Shown piece by piece: positions 1 to 8,348 of a stretch of DNA of 64,000 nucleotides. This DNA is from Aeromicrobium tamlense (lineage in GTDB: Bacteria; Actinomycetota; Actinomycetes; Propionibacteriales; Nocardioidaceae): assembly GCF_013408555.1 (NCBI RefSeq), contig NZ_JACBZN010000001.1, positions 1,860,001 to 1,924,000 on the forward strand, written 5' to 3'. Within the stretch, counting starts at the first letter, position 1. Each line of letters begins with the position of its first letter. Both the position numbers and the translations under genes were made by a program. Under the pieces are notes generated by a model. The model did not search any database, was not told the origin of the DNA, and worked only from the letters and a program-made list of their open reading frames with translations.

Positions 1-184
1 CCACGGCGACCAGCTCCACGCCGAACTCCAGCGCCTGGGATGCCAGGGTCGCCGGATCGGCGCCTCCGGCGGCCAGCGCCACCACGTCGAACCGGTCCGG
101 ATTGGCTCGCACGACGTCGAGCGCCTGCGTGCCGATCGACCCGGTCGAGCCCAGGACGACCACCCGCGAACTCATGGGGTCCAT
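1..184 (-). CDS. dxr: 1-deoxy-D-xylulose-5-phosphate reductoisomerase, N-terminal part (cut by window edge)
   Basis: Only about the first 60 residues are present; the gene runs off the left edge. The start shows the NADPH-binding Rossmann loop [14 protein letters not shown] near residue 12, followed by [14 protein letters not shown], the usual beginning of Dxr. The enzyme converts 1-deoxy-xylulose 5-phosphate to methylerythritol 4-phosphate, the committed step of the MEP isoprenoid pathway in the cytosol. Two in-frame ATG codons (184 and 175) are possible starts. A position downstream of rlmN is common in Actinobacteria, but here four accessory genes and a two-component pair lie between them. 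Identification is firm; completeness cannot be judged. Confidence 0.93.
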   Translation of the reverse strand, partial: MDPMSSRVVVLGSTGSIGTQALDVVRANPDRFDVVALAAGGADPATLASQALEFGVELVAV

Positions 185-228
185 TGTGGCACCGGCCGGC
201 GAACCCGGGGCCGAGCCCTGCGAGCCGG

Positions 229-687
229 TCAGGTGAGGGTGCCGCCGTGCAGGAGCGTGGCGAGCACGTCGCCGTACGTGCGCTCCATGCGCTCGCCGTA
301 GTCGCCGGCGTCATGCATCTCGGCGCGAGCGGGATCGACCCGTCCGGCGCGCAGCACGAGCTCGAGCTCGTACTTCTCGTCACCGGTGTGGATCGTGGCC
401 GGGTCGCCCTCGATCCGGAAGCCGGCCTCACGGTCGGGCTCGGCGCCCAGACGCACGATCGCGAGCACGCTCACGACCCAGGTGTGGCGGTCGGGGACGG
501 ACAGCGCCACGGGCGCGCCGGCGCGCAGGCCGAGGTCGCGCAGGCCGCCGGCGAGCGAGGCGCTCTCGTGGAGCAGCTGGGCGTAGGACAGCGAGCCGGA
601 GGGCGTGACGAGCGCGAGCTCGTCGGCGCGGCCCTCGACCACGTGGCGGTCGAGGGCGCGGAAGGCGATGCTCTGCACGCGTGCCAT
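229..687 (-). CDS. Stand-alone N-terminal fragment of an AMP-binding (ANL) enzyme with an unrelated tail
   Basis: This 152-residue protein begins like an acyl-CoA synthetase: an [20 protein letters not shown] stretch, then [20 protein letters not shown] and VLAIVRLGA, the first ~85 residues of the ANL superfamily. It then leaves the family. There is no P-loop (TSGTTGxPK type), no A5/A8 motif and no C-terminal lid, so it cannot adenylate a substrate alone. The last ~65 residues ([20 protein letters not shown] onward) are not recognised. Its ATG shares one base with the stop of the upstream crotonase gene (TGATG), so the two are probably co-translated. It may be a decayed synthetase, a regulatory or partner subunit, or a domain recruited to a new role. 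No frameshift that would restore a longer enzyme was noticed. Confidence 0.6.
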   Translation of the reverse strand: MARVQSIAFRALDRHVVEGRADELALVTPSGSLSYAQLLHESASLAGGLRDLGLRAGAPVALSVPDRHTWVVSVLAIVRLGAEPDREAGFRIEGDPATIHTGDEKYELELVLRAGRVDPARAEMHDAGDYGERMERTYGDVLATLLHGGTLT

Positions 688-1415
688 CAGTTTCCCCTGA
701 AGATCGGGTCGCGCTTCTCGGTGCGGGCGAGGGCCGCCTCCTTGACGTCCTGGCTGGCCCAGACGTCGCGGAAGCTCTGCTCGATGCGCTCGTCGTCGCG
801 GCTCGAGCCGTTGAGGACGAGCTTGTTGTGCGCCAGCGTGAGCGGCGCGAGCCGGGCGATCTCGTGGGCCCAGGCGATCGCGTCGTCGAGGGTGCCGGCC
901 CGGTCGGCCAGCCCGCACGCGAGGGCCTCGTCGCGGTCGATCGTGTCGGCGGCGAGCATGACCCGGCGGGCCCGGCCGCTGCCGGCGAGGTCGGCCAGGG
1001 TGCGGATCGTCCACGCGTCGACGGCCATGCCGTTGCGCGCCGTGGGGACCGCGAACCGGGCACGCTCGTCGACCACGCGCAGGTCGCACGCGATCGCGAG
1101 CTGGGTGCCGGCGCCGATCGCGGGGCCGTTGACGGCCGCGATCACCGGCACGGGGACCTGCGCGAGGTGGTGCAGCATCCGGTACAGGGCCTCGATGAAC
1201 TCGTCGCCGTAGACGCCGTCGAGGTCGGCACCGGCGCAGAACGCCGAGCCCTCCCCCGTCACGACGAGCACGCGGGCTCCCTGCTCGACGGCCTCGGTGG
1301 CGGCCTCGTGCAGCTCGCGGCACAGCGCGAGGTTGAGCGCGTTGCGCCGGTCGGGACGGCGGAGGGTGAGGACGACGACGTCGCCGTCGCGCGCGATGGT
1401 CAGCAGGTCGGGCAT
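687..1415 (-). CDS. Enoyl-CoA hydratase/isomerase (crotonase) family protein
   Basis: A 242-residue crotonase-fold protein. The oxyanion-hole segment SAFCAGADLDG lies at residues 57-67 and the second glycine-rich turn NGPAIGAGTQLAIACDLR at 96-113, followed by ARFAVPTARNGM. True hydratases have a catalytic Glu in the motif corresponding to ARFAVPT (usually F..PE); here the residue after Pro is Thr. The protein may therefore be an isomerase, thioesterase or acyl-CoA-binding paralogue rather than a hydratase, as reported for EchA6-type proteins. ATG at 1415 was chosen over an in-frame TTG at 1424 because it matches the family N-terminus. The downstream ANL fragment gene overlaps by one base. Substrate unknown, presumably an acyl-CoA in the cytosol. 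Confidence 0.85.
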   Translation of the reverse strand: MPDLLTIARDGDVVVLTLRRPDRRNALNLALCRELHEAATEAVEQGARVLVVTGEGSAFCAGADLDGVYGDEFIEALYRMLHHLAQVPVPVIAAVNGPAIGAGTQLAIACDLRVVDERARFAVPTARNGMAVDAWTIRTLADLAGSGRARRVMLAADTIDRDEALACGLADRAGTLDDAIAWAHEIARLAPLTLAHNKLVLNGSSRDDERIEQSFRDVWASQDVKEAALARTEKRDPIFRGN

Positions 1416-1458
1416 GCGACCCAACCTAGCGAGCGACCATCGCGCGGACGGCTCCGCG

Positions 1459-2289
1459 TCACTTGACTTCGGTGCGCTGGACCCGCAGGTAGCCCAGCAC
1501 GCCGGGCACGACGACCCAGAGGCAGAACGTGAACGCGAAGCGCAGGTACTCCAGCGCCCCGACGTCGACCGAGTTGCCCATGACGTCCTCGCCTGCGATG
1601 AGAGGCGTGGCCGCGTAGTTGAAGTCCAGCCACGGCAGCAGATCGCGCGCCCAGCCGAACAGGGCCATCAGGATGGGGTACGCCACGAGCGGCAGGATCA
1701 GCGCGACGACGTAGAAGCTGGCCACAGCCGCCGGCGTGTTCAACAGCAGCATCGCGAACGCGAAGGCCATCCAGAAGAACGCCAGCTGCAGCACGACCGT
1801 CCAGAGCAGTTCCTTGCCCGTGAGGTTCCAGACGACGTCGTGGTCGGTCAGCATGCCGTAGAGGACGTTGCCGAGAGCACCGAAGACGGCCGCCAGGACG
1901 AGCGTACCGAGGGCGAGCAGCGTGACGGCGGCGAACTTCGCACCGATGACGCGGCCGCGGTGGGGCTGCAGGCTGAAGGTGGTCAGGTGCGTGCGCTGGC
2001 TCCACTCGCTGCTCACGGAGAGGATCGCGAACACCGGCAGCAGGATCGACAGCGGGATGGTCATGATCTGGGAGAAGCCCGACGCCGTGATCGTCACGTC
2101 GTCGTTCAGGGCCAGCACGAGCAGCGTGAGCACCATGGCCAGCAGCAGCAGCCCACCGGTGATGATGAACAGCCACAGACCTCCGCGGGTGTCGAACATC
2201 TTGCGCAGCTCGACCCTGACTTCGCGGGAGAAGGGGATGGCGGGACGCGACAGGTCGATCGTCGAACCGCTCGTGGTGGTCGTGCTCAT
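1459..2289 (-). CDS. ABC-2 type transporter permease
   Basis: A 276-residue integral membrane protein with about six hydrophobic segments (roughly residues 38-63, 75-93, 115-140, 155-185, 190-210 and 250-268), preceded by a hydrophilic leader with the typical FSREVRVELRKMFDTRGGLW amphipathic stretch. This is the layout of ABC-2 permeases that pair with a separate ATPase. Its ATG overlaps the stop of the ATPase gene by 4 bp (ATGA), so the two are surely one transport unit. With the divergently encoded histidine kinase and LuxR-type regulator, this resembles actinobacterial DesKR- or Bce-like modules that export lipids, antibiotics or other membrane-active compounds. The cargo cannot be read from the sequence. 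Confidence 0.88.
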   Translation of the reverse strand: MSTTTTSGSTIDLSRPAIPFSREVRVELRKMFDTRGGLWLFIITGGLLLLAMVLTLLVLALNDDVTITASGFSQIMTIPLSILLPVFAILSVSSEWSQRTHLTTFSLQPHRGRVIGAKFAAVTLLALGTLVLAAVFGALGNVLYGMLTDHDVVWNLTGKELLWTVVLQLAFFWMAFAFAMLLLNTPAAVASFYVVALILPLVAYPILMALFGWARDLLPWLDFNYAATPLIAGEDVMGNSVDVGALEYLRFAFTFCLWVVVPGVLGYLRVQRTEVK

Positions 2290-3197
2290 GAGTGGGCTCC
2301 TTCGGTGGCGAGGGCATCGCGCTGGTCGTCGGCGGTGAGCTGCAGGAACATGGCCTCGAGGCCCGCCCCGTCGGCCTCGCGCAGCTCGAGCAGGGCCACG
2401 CCCGCCTTCGCGGCGGCCAGGCCGACCTCCTCGGGCGACGCGGTCGAGGTGACGGCGTCGGAGGCGACCGACGCGTCGAGGCCGGCGGCCTCGAGCGCCC
2501 CGATCAGGGCGACCTGGTCGCGCGCCCGCACCCGCGTGCCGGCGGCGCGCAGCAGCTCGTCCTTGGTGCCGCTGGCGACGATGCGGCCGTGGCCGATGAC
2601 GATGAGGTCGTCGGCGATGATCTGGATCTCGTGCAGCAGGTGCGACGAGAGCATGACGGTGCCGCCGCGGTTCGCGTACTCGCGCAGCAGCTGGCGCATC
2701 CAGTGGATGCCGGCCGGGTCGAGGCCGTTGGCGGGCTCGTCGAGGATGAGCACCTTCGGGTCGCCGAGCAGCGCGTGCGCGATGCCGAGGCGCTGGCGCA
2801 TGCCGAGCGAGTAGTTGCGGACGCGGCGCTTGGCCTCCTTGGGCGTGAGACCCACGAGGGCGAGCATCTCGTCGACGCGCGACATCGGCAGGCCCATCGC
2901 GCGGGCGCCGATGACGAGCACCTCGCGACCGGTGCGGCCGCCGTGCTGGGCCGAGGCGTCGAGCAGGACGCCGACCTGCGTGCCGGGGTTGGGGATGTCG
3001 GCGTAGTTCGCGCCGCCGATGGTGGCGGTGCCGCCCGAGGGGCGGGTCAGGCCGGTGATCATCCGCATCGCCGTGGACTTGCCGGCGCCGTTGGGCCCGA
3101 GGAACCCGGTGACGCGTCCGGGCCGGCACACGAACGAGACGTCGTCGACGGCGCGGAAGTCGCCGTACGACTTGGACAGGTTCTGGACTTCGATCAT
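2286..3197 (-). CDS. ABC transporter ATP-binding protein
   Basis: A 303-residue ATPase with all nucleotide-binding motifs: Walker [10 protein letters not shown] (residues 34-42), signature YSLGMRQRL (129-137), Walker B VLILDEP (149-155), and H-loop SSH at 184-186. The C-terminal ~90 residues form the extra domain common in exporter ATPases of the CcmA/DrrA class. It energises the ABC-2 permease encoded immediately downstream. The ATG at 3197 follows a GGTGGAG-like ribosome site. Divergent orientation to the two-component genes across a 129-bp gap suggests that the sensor pair controls this transporter. Confidence 0.92.
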   Translation of the reverse strand: MIEVQNLSKSYGDFRAVDDVSFVCRPGRVTGFLGPNGAGKSTAMRMITGLTRPSGGTATIGGANYADIPNPGTQVGVLLDASAQHGGRTGREVLVIGARAMGLPMSRVDEMLALVGLTPKEAKRRVRNYSLGMRQRLGIAHALLGDPKVLILDEPANGLDPAGIHWMRQLLREYANRGGTVMLSSHLLHEIQIIADDLIVIGHGRIVASGTKDELLRAAGTRVRARDQVALIGALEAAGLDASVASDAVTSTASPEEVGLAAAKAGVALLELREADGAGLEAMFLQLTADDQRDALATEGAHS

Positions 3198-3326
3198 GAC
3201 TCCACCCTGCCGTGTGCCGAGGTCTCGCAACAGACGCCGACACGCTCGTTCTGGTAGCCGAAAGTAGGGGGCGCGCCATCCCCTCGCCCGAGGTGCCGCG
3301 CCGAGGGTCGCGCCTATCCTGAGGCG
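3198..3326. promoter_or_regulatory. Divergent control region between ABC exporter and two-component system
   Basis: This 129-bp spacer carries the promoters of both divergent units. On the plus strand a TATCCT hexamer (3314-3319) lies only 8 bp before the GTG start of the kinase gene, so that messenger would be nearly leaderless if the hexamer is the -10 box; no clear -35 is visible. The minus-strand promoter is not obvious. The response regulator most likely binds here, but no convincing dyad was found. Confidence 0.35.
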
Positions 3327-4478
3327 GTGACGCCCCCGCCCCCTCCCCTGTCCCTCTGGGGGCACGTGTGGCGCACCCTGGTCGCTGTCGCGATCTCCGC
3401 GGTGGCGTGGTCGGCGCTGTTCCCCTGGCAGTGGGAGAACGCGCGCTGGTGGTGGTGGCTCGACGTCCTCGTCGGACTCGCGTGCTTCGTCCTGGTGTTC
3501 TGGCGCCGGCGCTTTCCGGTCACGGTGGCCCTCGTCACGAACGTCGCCAGCGCCTTCGCGGCCACGGCGGGCGGTCCGGCCACGCTGGCGCTGTTCTCGC
3601 TGTCCACCCGGCGCCAGTGGCGCGAGATCGTCCCGGTGAGCATCGCCACCCTCGTCTCGGCGTTCGTCTTCGTGGTCGTCGACCCCACCACCGACCGGGG
3701 CCTGTGGCTGCTCAACGTCGGCTTCGTCATCACGATCATCGGGTTCACGATCGGCTGGGGCCTCTACGTGGGTTCGCGCCGCGAGCTGATGGCCACGCTG
3801 CAGGAGCGCGCCGAGCGCGCCGAGGCCGAGCAGGCCGCCCGGGTGTCGCAGGCGCGCACGGCCGAGCGGGCTCGCATCGCGCGGGAGATGCACGACGTGC
3901 TGGCCCACCGGATCTCGATGGTCACGATGCACGCCGGGGCGCTCACCTTCCGTGAGGACCTCGGCGCCGAGGAGATCCGCCAAACCGCCGGCATCATCGA
4001 GCAGAGCTCGCGCCTGGCCCTCGTGGAGCTGCGCGAGGTGCTCGGCGTCCTGCGCGACGACGTGGGCGACGGCGCCCCCGAGCCGCCACAGCCCACGGCC
4101 GCTGGCATCGACGGCCTCGTCGAGCACTTCCGCGCCTCGGGGATGAACCTCGACTCCAACCTGTCGGTCGACCTCTCGACCGTGCCGGAGTCCATCGGTC
4201 GCACCGCCTTCCGTGCGGTCCAGGAGGGCCTGACCAACGCGTCCAAGCACGCCCCGCACGCGCGGGTCGCCCTCGCGATCACCGGCGGTCCGGACGACGG
4301 CCTGGTCATCGAGGTGTCGAACCCGCTGCCGGCCGGAGGGCGTGCTCCCGACCTGCCCGCCTCGGGCCTCGGGCTCGTGGGTCTGGCCGAGCGAGCCGAG
4401 CTCGCCGGCGGCCGCCTGCACCACGCCGTCGTGGCCGGCCATCACGTCCTGAGAGTGTGGTTGCCGTGGATCGCGTGA
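3327..4478 (+). CDS. Sensor histidine kinase, NarL/DesK class (HisKA_3)
   Basis: This 383-residue sensor has a membrane domain of about five hydrophobic segments between residues 15 and 148, then a coiled coil (about 152-182), then the HisKA_3 dimerisation domain RARIAREMHDVLAHR with phospho-acceptor His189. The N box is EGLTNASKHA (300-309) and the G box SGLGLVGLAER (346-356). No extracellular domain of note is present, so sensing is likely within the membrane, as in DesK or LiaS-type kinases. GTG start at 3327 after GAGGCG. The response regulator gene overlaps the stop codon by 4 bp. Probable role: detecting membrane or envelope stress and switching on the divergent ABC exporter. Confidence 0.93.
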   Translation: MTPPPPPLSLWGHVWRTLVAVAISAVAWSALFPWQWENARWWWWLDVLVGLACFVLVFWRRRFPVTVALVTNVASAFAATAGGPATLALFSLSTRRQWREIVPVSIATLVSAFVFVVVDPTTDRGLWLLNVGFVITIIGFTIGWGLYVGSRRELMATLQERAERAEAEQAARVSQARTAERARIAREMHDVLAHRISMVTMHAGALTFREDLGAEEIRQTAGIIEQSSRLALVELREVLGVLRDDVGDGAPEPPQPTAAGIDGLVEHFRASGMNLDSNLSVDLSTVPESIGRTAFRAVQEGLTNASKHAPHARVALAITGGPDDGLVIEVSNPLPAGGRAPDLPASGLGLVGLAERAELAGGRLHHAVVAGHHVLRVWLPWIA

Positions 4479-5125
4479 CTCGAGTGCTGCTCACCGACGA
4501 CGACCCGCTCGTGCGCGCGGGTCTGGGCCTCATCCTGGGCGGCGCCCCCGGCATCGAGGTCGTGGCCGAGGCGTCCGACGGGCGCGAGGCCGTGGCCACC
4601 GTGCGCGAGCGTCCCGTCGACCTCGTGCTGATGGACCTGCGGATGCCCGTGATGGACGGCATCGAGGCCACCCGCGTGATCACCACCGAGCCCTCTCCCC
4701 CGAAGGTCGTGGTCCTGACCACCTTCGACGCCGACGACCACATCGTGCGCGCCCTCGCGGCCGGTGCCGCCGGGTTCTTGCTGAAGGACACCCCGCCGCC
4801 GCGCATCGTCCAGGCCATCGAGGCGGTCATGGCGGGCGAGCCGATCCTGTCGCCGGCCGTCACCGCCAACCTGATCCGCCAGGTCACGGCGGACGGTGCC
4901 GACCAGCGGCGCACCGCCGCGGAGCGCCTCGTCGCCACCCTCACCGAGCGCGAGCTCGACGTCGCCCACGCCGTCGGTCAGGGCCGCTCGAACGCCGAGA
5001 TCGCGGCCGAGCTCTTCATGAGCCTCGCCACCGTGAAGGCGCACATCTCGCGCATCTTCGCCAAGCTCGACGCCTCGAACCGCGTCCAGGTCGCCATCAC
5101 GATGCACGACGCCGGCCGCCTCTGA
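4475..5125 (+). CDS. Response regulator, NarL/LuxR family
   Basis: A 216-residue two-domain regulator. The receiver domain has acidic pocket DDD (8-10), phospho-acceptor Asp54 in LVLMDLRMP and switch Lys104. A LuxR-type helix-turn-helix follows from about residue 154 (LTERELDVAHAVGQGRSNAE, with recognition helix around ATVKAHISRIFAKL). The GTG at 4475 overlaps the kinase stop as GTGA and gives the family-typical start MTRVLLTDDD; in-frame GTGs at 4466 and 4457 are possible but less likely. It is the cognate partner of the upstream kinase and presumably activates transcription of the divergent ABC transporter genes. Confidence 0.93.
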   Translation: MTRVLLTDDDPLVRAGLGLILGGAPGIEVVAEASDGREAVATVRERPVDLVLMDLRMPVMDGIEATRVITTEPSPPKVVVLTTFDADDHIVRALAAGAAGFLLKDTPPPRIVQAIEAVMAGEPILSPAVTANLIRQVTADGADQRRTAAERLVATLTERELDVAHAVGQGRSNAEIAAELFMSLATVKAHISRIFAKLDASNRVQVAITMHDAGRL

Positions 5126-5223
5126 GGCGCTCGAATCGAGACTCCCGCGACTTTTGGAACGGAATGCACCGTTCGAGCGCGGGAAAGCGTGCAAACCGTT
5201 CCAGAAGTGGGCCAGGAAGGCGG
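5126..5223. terminator. Convergent intergenic region with interlaced inverted repeats
   Basis: Between the ends of the response regulator gene and rlmN lie three overlapping dyads. A 13-bp pair is acttttggaacgg (5149-5161) with ccgttccagaagt (5196-5208), 12 of 13 matching. A perfect 6-bp pair is gaacgg (5156-5161) with ccgttc (5169-5174). A 7-bp pair is tcccgcg (5142-5148) with cgcggga (5178-5184). The region probably serves as a bidirectional terminator; the arms can pair in alternative ways. Confidence 0.5.
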
Positions 5224-6369
5224 TTACTCGGCGGCGGCGAGCTGGCCGCAGGCGCCGTCGATGTCGGAGCCGCGGGTGTCGCGGACCGTGGTGGGGATGC
5301 CCTTGGCCTCGAGGCGGCGGACGAACTCGCGCTCGTCCTCGCGGCGCGAGGCGGTCCACATCGAGCCGGGCGTCGGGTTCAACGGGATGAGGTTGACGTG
5401 CACCCAGCCCCAGTCGCCGTACGAGTTGAGCACATCGCCCAGCAGGTCGGCGCGCCATGCCTGGTCGTTGATGTCGCGCATCATCGCGTACTCGATCGAG
5501 ACGCGGCGCTTCGTGGTCTTCGCGTAGTTCCACGCGGCCTCGACCGTCTCGGCGACGCTGGAGCGGTTGTTGATCGGCACCAGCTCGTTGCGCAGCTCGT
5601 CGTCGGGCGCGTGCAGGCTGAGCGCGAGGGTGACCGGGATGCCCTCCTCCGCGAGCTGGCGCATGCGCGGGACGAGGCCGACGGTGGAGACCGTGATGTT
5701 GCGGGCGCTCATGCCGAGGCCGTCGGGCGCGGGCGCCACCATGCGACGGACGGCACCGATGACGGCCTTGTAGTTGGCCATCGGCTCGCCCATGCCCATG
5801 AACACGACGTTCGAGAGGCGGCCCGGGCCGCCGGGGATCGCGCCGGACTCCATCTGGTGCGCGGCGTCGACGACCTGGTCGATGATCTCCGCGGTGCTCA
5901 TGTTGCGCTGCAGGCCGCCCTGGCCGGTGGCGCAGAACGGGCACGCCATGCCACAGCCGGCCTGGCTGGAGACGCAGATAGTGGCGCGGTCGGGGTAGCG
6001 CATCAGCACCGACTCGACGAGCGCGTTGTCGAACAGGCGCCACAGCGTCTTGCGAGTGGTGCCCTTGTCGGCCTCGAGCACGCGGACCTGCGACAGCAGC
6101 TGCGGCAGCAGGGCGCCGACGATCGCGTCGCGCTCCTTCGCCGGGAGGTCGGTCATGTGCTCGGGATCGCGCTCGTGGCGGGCGAAGTAGTGGTGCGCCA
6201 CCTGCTTGACCCGGAACGGCTTGAGGCCGAGCTCCTCGGCGGCGGCCTTGCGCTCGTCGCCCGAGAGGTCGGCGAGGTGCCGCGGGGGCTTGCCCCGTCC
6301 ACGCGCCGGTGCCATCACGAGAGGCAACGGCTTGGGATTCACGTCCGCAACGTTCACCTCGTTCGCCAT
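5224..6369 (-). CDS. rlmN: 23S rRNA (adenine2503-C2)-methyltransferase / tRNA A37 methyltransferase
   Basis: A 381-residue radical-SAM enzyme. The 4Fe-4S cluster motif CxxxCxxC is at Cys139, Cys143 and Cys146 ([14 protein letters not shown]), followed by family motifs [24 protein letters not shown] and [10 protein letters not shown]-terminal Cys in [12 protein letters not shown] matches the second, methyl-carrying cysteine. RlmN methylates C2 of A2503 in the peptidyl-transferase centre and A37 of some tRNAs. ATG at 6369 was chosen; an in-frame upstream start would add nine unrelated residues. It ends the frr-cdsA-led operon but is separated from cdsA by a three-gene cassette. Confidence 0.97.
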   Translation of the reverse strand: MANEVNVADVNPKPLPLVMAPARGRGKPPRHLADLSGDERKAAAEELGLKPFRVKQVAHHYFARHERDPEHMTDLPAKERDAIVGALLPQLLSQVRVLEADKGTTRKTLWRLFDNALVESVLMRYPDRATICVSSQAGCGMACPFCATGQGGLQRNMSTAEIIDQVVDAAHQMESGAIPGGPGRLSNVVFMGMGEPMANYKAVIGAVRRMVAPAPDGLGMSARNITVSTVGLVPRMRQLAEEGIPVTLALSLHAPDDELRNELVPINNRSSVAETVEAAWNYAKTTKRRVSIEYAMMRDINDQAWRADLLGDVLNSYGDWGWVHVNLIPLNPTPGSMWTASRREDEREFVRRLEAKGIPTTVRDTRGSDIDGACGQLAAAE

Positions 6370-6422
6370 GTCCCCAGTGTCCCAGACGGCGCCCACCGGG
6401 AACGAATCCGCGCGAGGACGGC

Positions 6423-7415
6423 TCAGAGCGCGCGGAAGCGCGGCGACAGCGCGGCGACGAACTCGAGCTTGTCCAGCACGGGTCCGGCGATGACGAACGG
6501 GTAGAGCGGGTCCTTGCCCATCGAGCGGTTGATCTGGTTGAGGGCCACCGAGAGCGGGATCCAGACGCCCGTGACGAGGTCGCGGAACGAGCGGAACGCG
6601 CCCACGTCCACCGACGTCAGCCCGAACGACTGCGCCGTGTCGATCGTGTCGGCGATGTGCAGCACGTGCGCGAACGTCTCGGCGAAGTCCTCGAACGGGT
6701 GCATCGTGGCGTAGGCGCTGATGTAGCGATCGGTCCAGCCGGCCGGCGGGCCGTCGGCGTAGTGCCGGTCGAGGGCCTCCTGGTAGTCCGCGCGCTCGTC
6801 GCCGAAGAGATCGCGCGCGGCCTCGATGAGGTCGCCCTGAACCAGCTGGGACTCGTAGTAGTGGCCGGTCTCGTGCCGGAAGTGCCCCAGCAGCGTGCGG
6901 TAGGGCTCGTCGAGGTCACGGCGCAGCCGCTCGCGGTGCACGCTGTCGCCCTCGGCGAGGTCGATCGTGACGATGCCGTTCTGATGTCCCGTGGTCACCG
7001 GCTCGTTCGCGCTGGACAGCAGGTCGAAGGCGAGCCCGTTCTCGGGATCCTCCGCGCGCGTGACGATCGGAAGCTCCAGCGCGTCGAGCTCGACGATGAG
7101 CCGGCGCTTGGCCGACTCGGCCCCGGGGAACGCCCGCATGCCCTCGGGGTCATGGTCGTTCGGGCGGGTCCGCGTGAGCACACAGTTGAAGCACAGCGTG
7201 CCCTCGAAGCGTGTCAGCCACGTGCACGCGGCCAGCTCGCGGTTGGCGCAGCGCCACCACACGAGTCCTTCGGCATCGACGTAGCGGCCCTGCTCGTCGA
7301 CGGGGACGATCGCCCGCTCCTCGCGGGAGAACCCGAGCTCGGCACCGCACGAGACGCACGCGGTGTTCTCGAAGTACAGGGGGTTGCCGCACCGACGACA
7401 CTCGAACGCACGCAC
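6423..7415 (-). CDS. Zinc-ribbon putative metallopeptidase (Peptidase_Mx / DUF2248 type)
   Basis: A 330-residue protein. Two Cys4 zinc-ribbon-like sites occupy the N-terminus (Cys6, Cys9, Cys20, Cys23 and Cys56, Cys64, Cys75, Cys78). A putative zinc-peptidase motif follows: [10 protein letters not shown] with His181, Glu182, His185, and downstream the acidic/His segment [17 protein letters not shown] that could supply the third ligand. I recognise the overall type as the putative zinc-binding peptidase that often sits beside transglutaminase-like and alpha-E/ATP-grasp genes; no substrate is known to me. GTG at 7415 gives the family-like start [10 protein letters not shown] after GGGTGG; a GTG at 7451 would add 12 residues. 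It follows the transglutaminase gene by 57 bp and is probably the last gene of the cassette. Confidence 0.75.
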   Translation of the reverse strand: MRAFECRRCGNPLYFENTACVSCGAELGFSREERAIVPVDEQGRYVDAEGLVWWRCANRELAACTWLTRFEGTLCFNCVLTRTRPNDHDPEGMRAFPGAESAKRRLIVELDALELPIVTRAEDPENGLAFDLLSSANEPVTTGHQNGIVTIDLAEGDSVHRERLRRDLDEPYRTLLGHFRHETGHYYESQLVQGDLIEAARDLFGDERADYQEALDRHYADGPPAGWTDRYISAYATMHPFEDFAETFAHVLHIADTIDTAQSFGLTSVDVGAFRSFRDLVTGVWIPLSVALNQINRSMGKDPLYPFVIAGPVLDKLEFVAALSPRFRAL

Positions 7416-7472
7416 GGAACCACCCAACCCCGACAGCCGCGGGCGCGCCACTTCGAGCCCACAGGGCGTGGG

Positions 7473-8348
7473 TCACGCGAGCGGTGCCACGTCCACCTGG
7501 ACGTCGAGCGAGGACGAGCGCGCGTCGGTGTAGATGATGCCCTTCACCGGCGGCACGTCCTTGTAGTCGCGACCCCGGGCCACCGTGACGTAGCGGTCGT
7601 CGGCCCAGTGGTCGTTGGTGGGATCCAGCGCGAGCCAGCTGCCGTCGGGCAGCCAGACGGCGGCCCAGGCGTGCGAGGCGTCGGCCCCGACGACCCGCTC
7701 GCGCCCCGGCGGCGGCGTGGTGGCCAGGTAGCCGCTCACGTAGGCGACGGCGAGCCCGTGCGAGCGCAGGCACGAGAGCGTGAGGTGGGCGAAGTCCTGG
7801 CAGACGCCGGCGCGCTGCTCGAAGACGTCGTCGATCCTGCTGGTGACGGTGGTGGCGGTCTTGTCGTAGCGGAAGTCGGCATGGATGCGGTGCATCAGCT
7901 CGGTGACGGCCTCGCCCACCGGGCGTCCGGCCGTGAGCGACTCGGCCGCGTACGCGCGGGCCTGCTCGGTCTGGTCGACGAGGGTCGACGGGAGCGCGAA
8001 GTCCACCGCGCGCCACGCGTCGGGCACGTCGGGCCGCTCCCCCGGACGCGCCAGCTCCCACGGCGTCGCGAGGGCGTCGGCGTCGTACGTGGGCACCTGC
8101 ACCTCGACCTCGCTCGTGGCGTCGACGACGAGCGTGCGGTGCGGCTCGGTGACCTGGAAGTACGTCACCGCGTTGCCGTAGAAGTCGGTGTCTCGCGATG
8201 CGTCGCCCGGGGTCGGCTCGATCCGCACGTCGACGTCGTCCACCCGCTGCCACGACGTGGAGCGCGGGACGACGTGGGCGATGCCGTAGCTGTTCGAGAC
8301 GTCCTCGTCGTACGTGTAGGTGGTGCGGTGCCAGACCCGGTACCTCAT
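7473..8348 (-). CDS. Bacterial transglutaminase-like cysteine protease/amidase
   Basis: This 291-residue protein has an N-terminal Bact_transglu_N beta domain (residues 1 to about 80, RYRVWHRTTYTYDEDVSNSY) and a transglutaminase core with the catalytic triad visible: Cys183 in RAGVCQDFAHL, His226 in ADASHAWAAVW and Asp242 in LALDPTND. No signal peptide, so it is probably cytosolic. The family performs cysteine-protease or amide-exchange chemistry. The gene overlaps the preceding ATP-grasp/alpha-E gene by 4 bp (ATGA), a close coupling seen in many bacteria, and it likely acts on the product of that ligase. Confidence 0.9.
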   Translation of the reverse strand: MRYRVWHRTTYTYDEDVSNSYGIAHVVPRSTSWQRVDDVDVRIEPTPGDASRDTDFYGNAVTYFQVTEPHRTLVVDATSEVEVQVPTYDADALATPWELARPGERPDVPDAWRAVDFALPSTLVDQTEQARAYAAESLTAGRPVGEAVTELMHRIHADFRYDKTATTVTSRIDDVFEQRAGVCQDFAHLTLSCLRSHGLAVAYVSGYLATTPPPGRERVVGADASHAWAAVWLPDGSWLALDPTNDHWADDRYVTVARGRDYKDVPPVKGIIYTDARSSSLDVQVDVAPLA

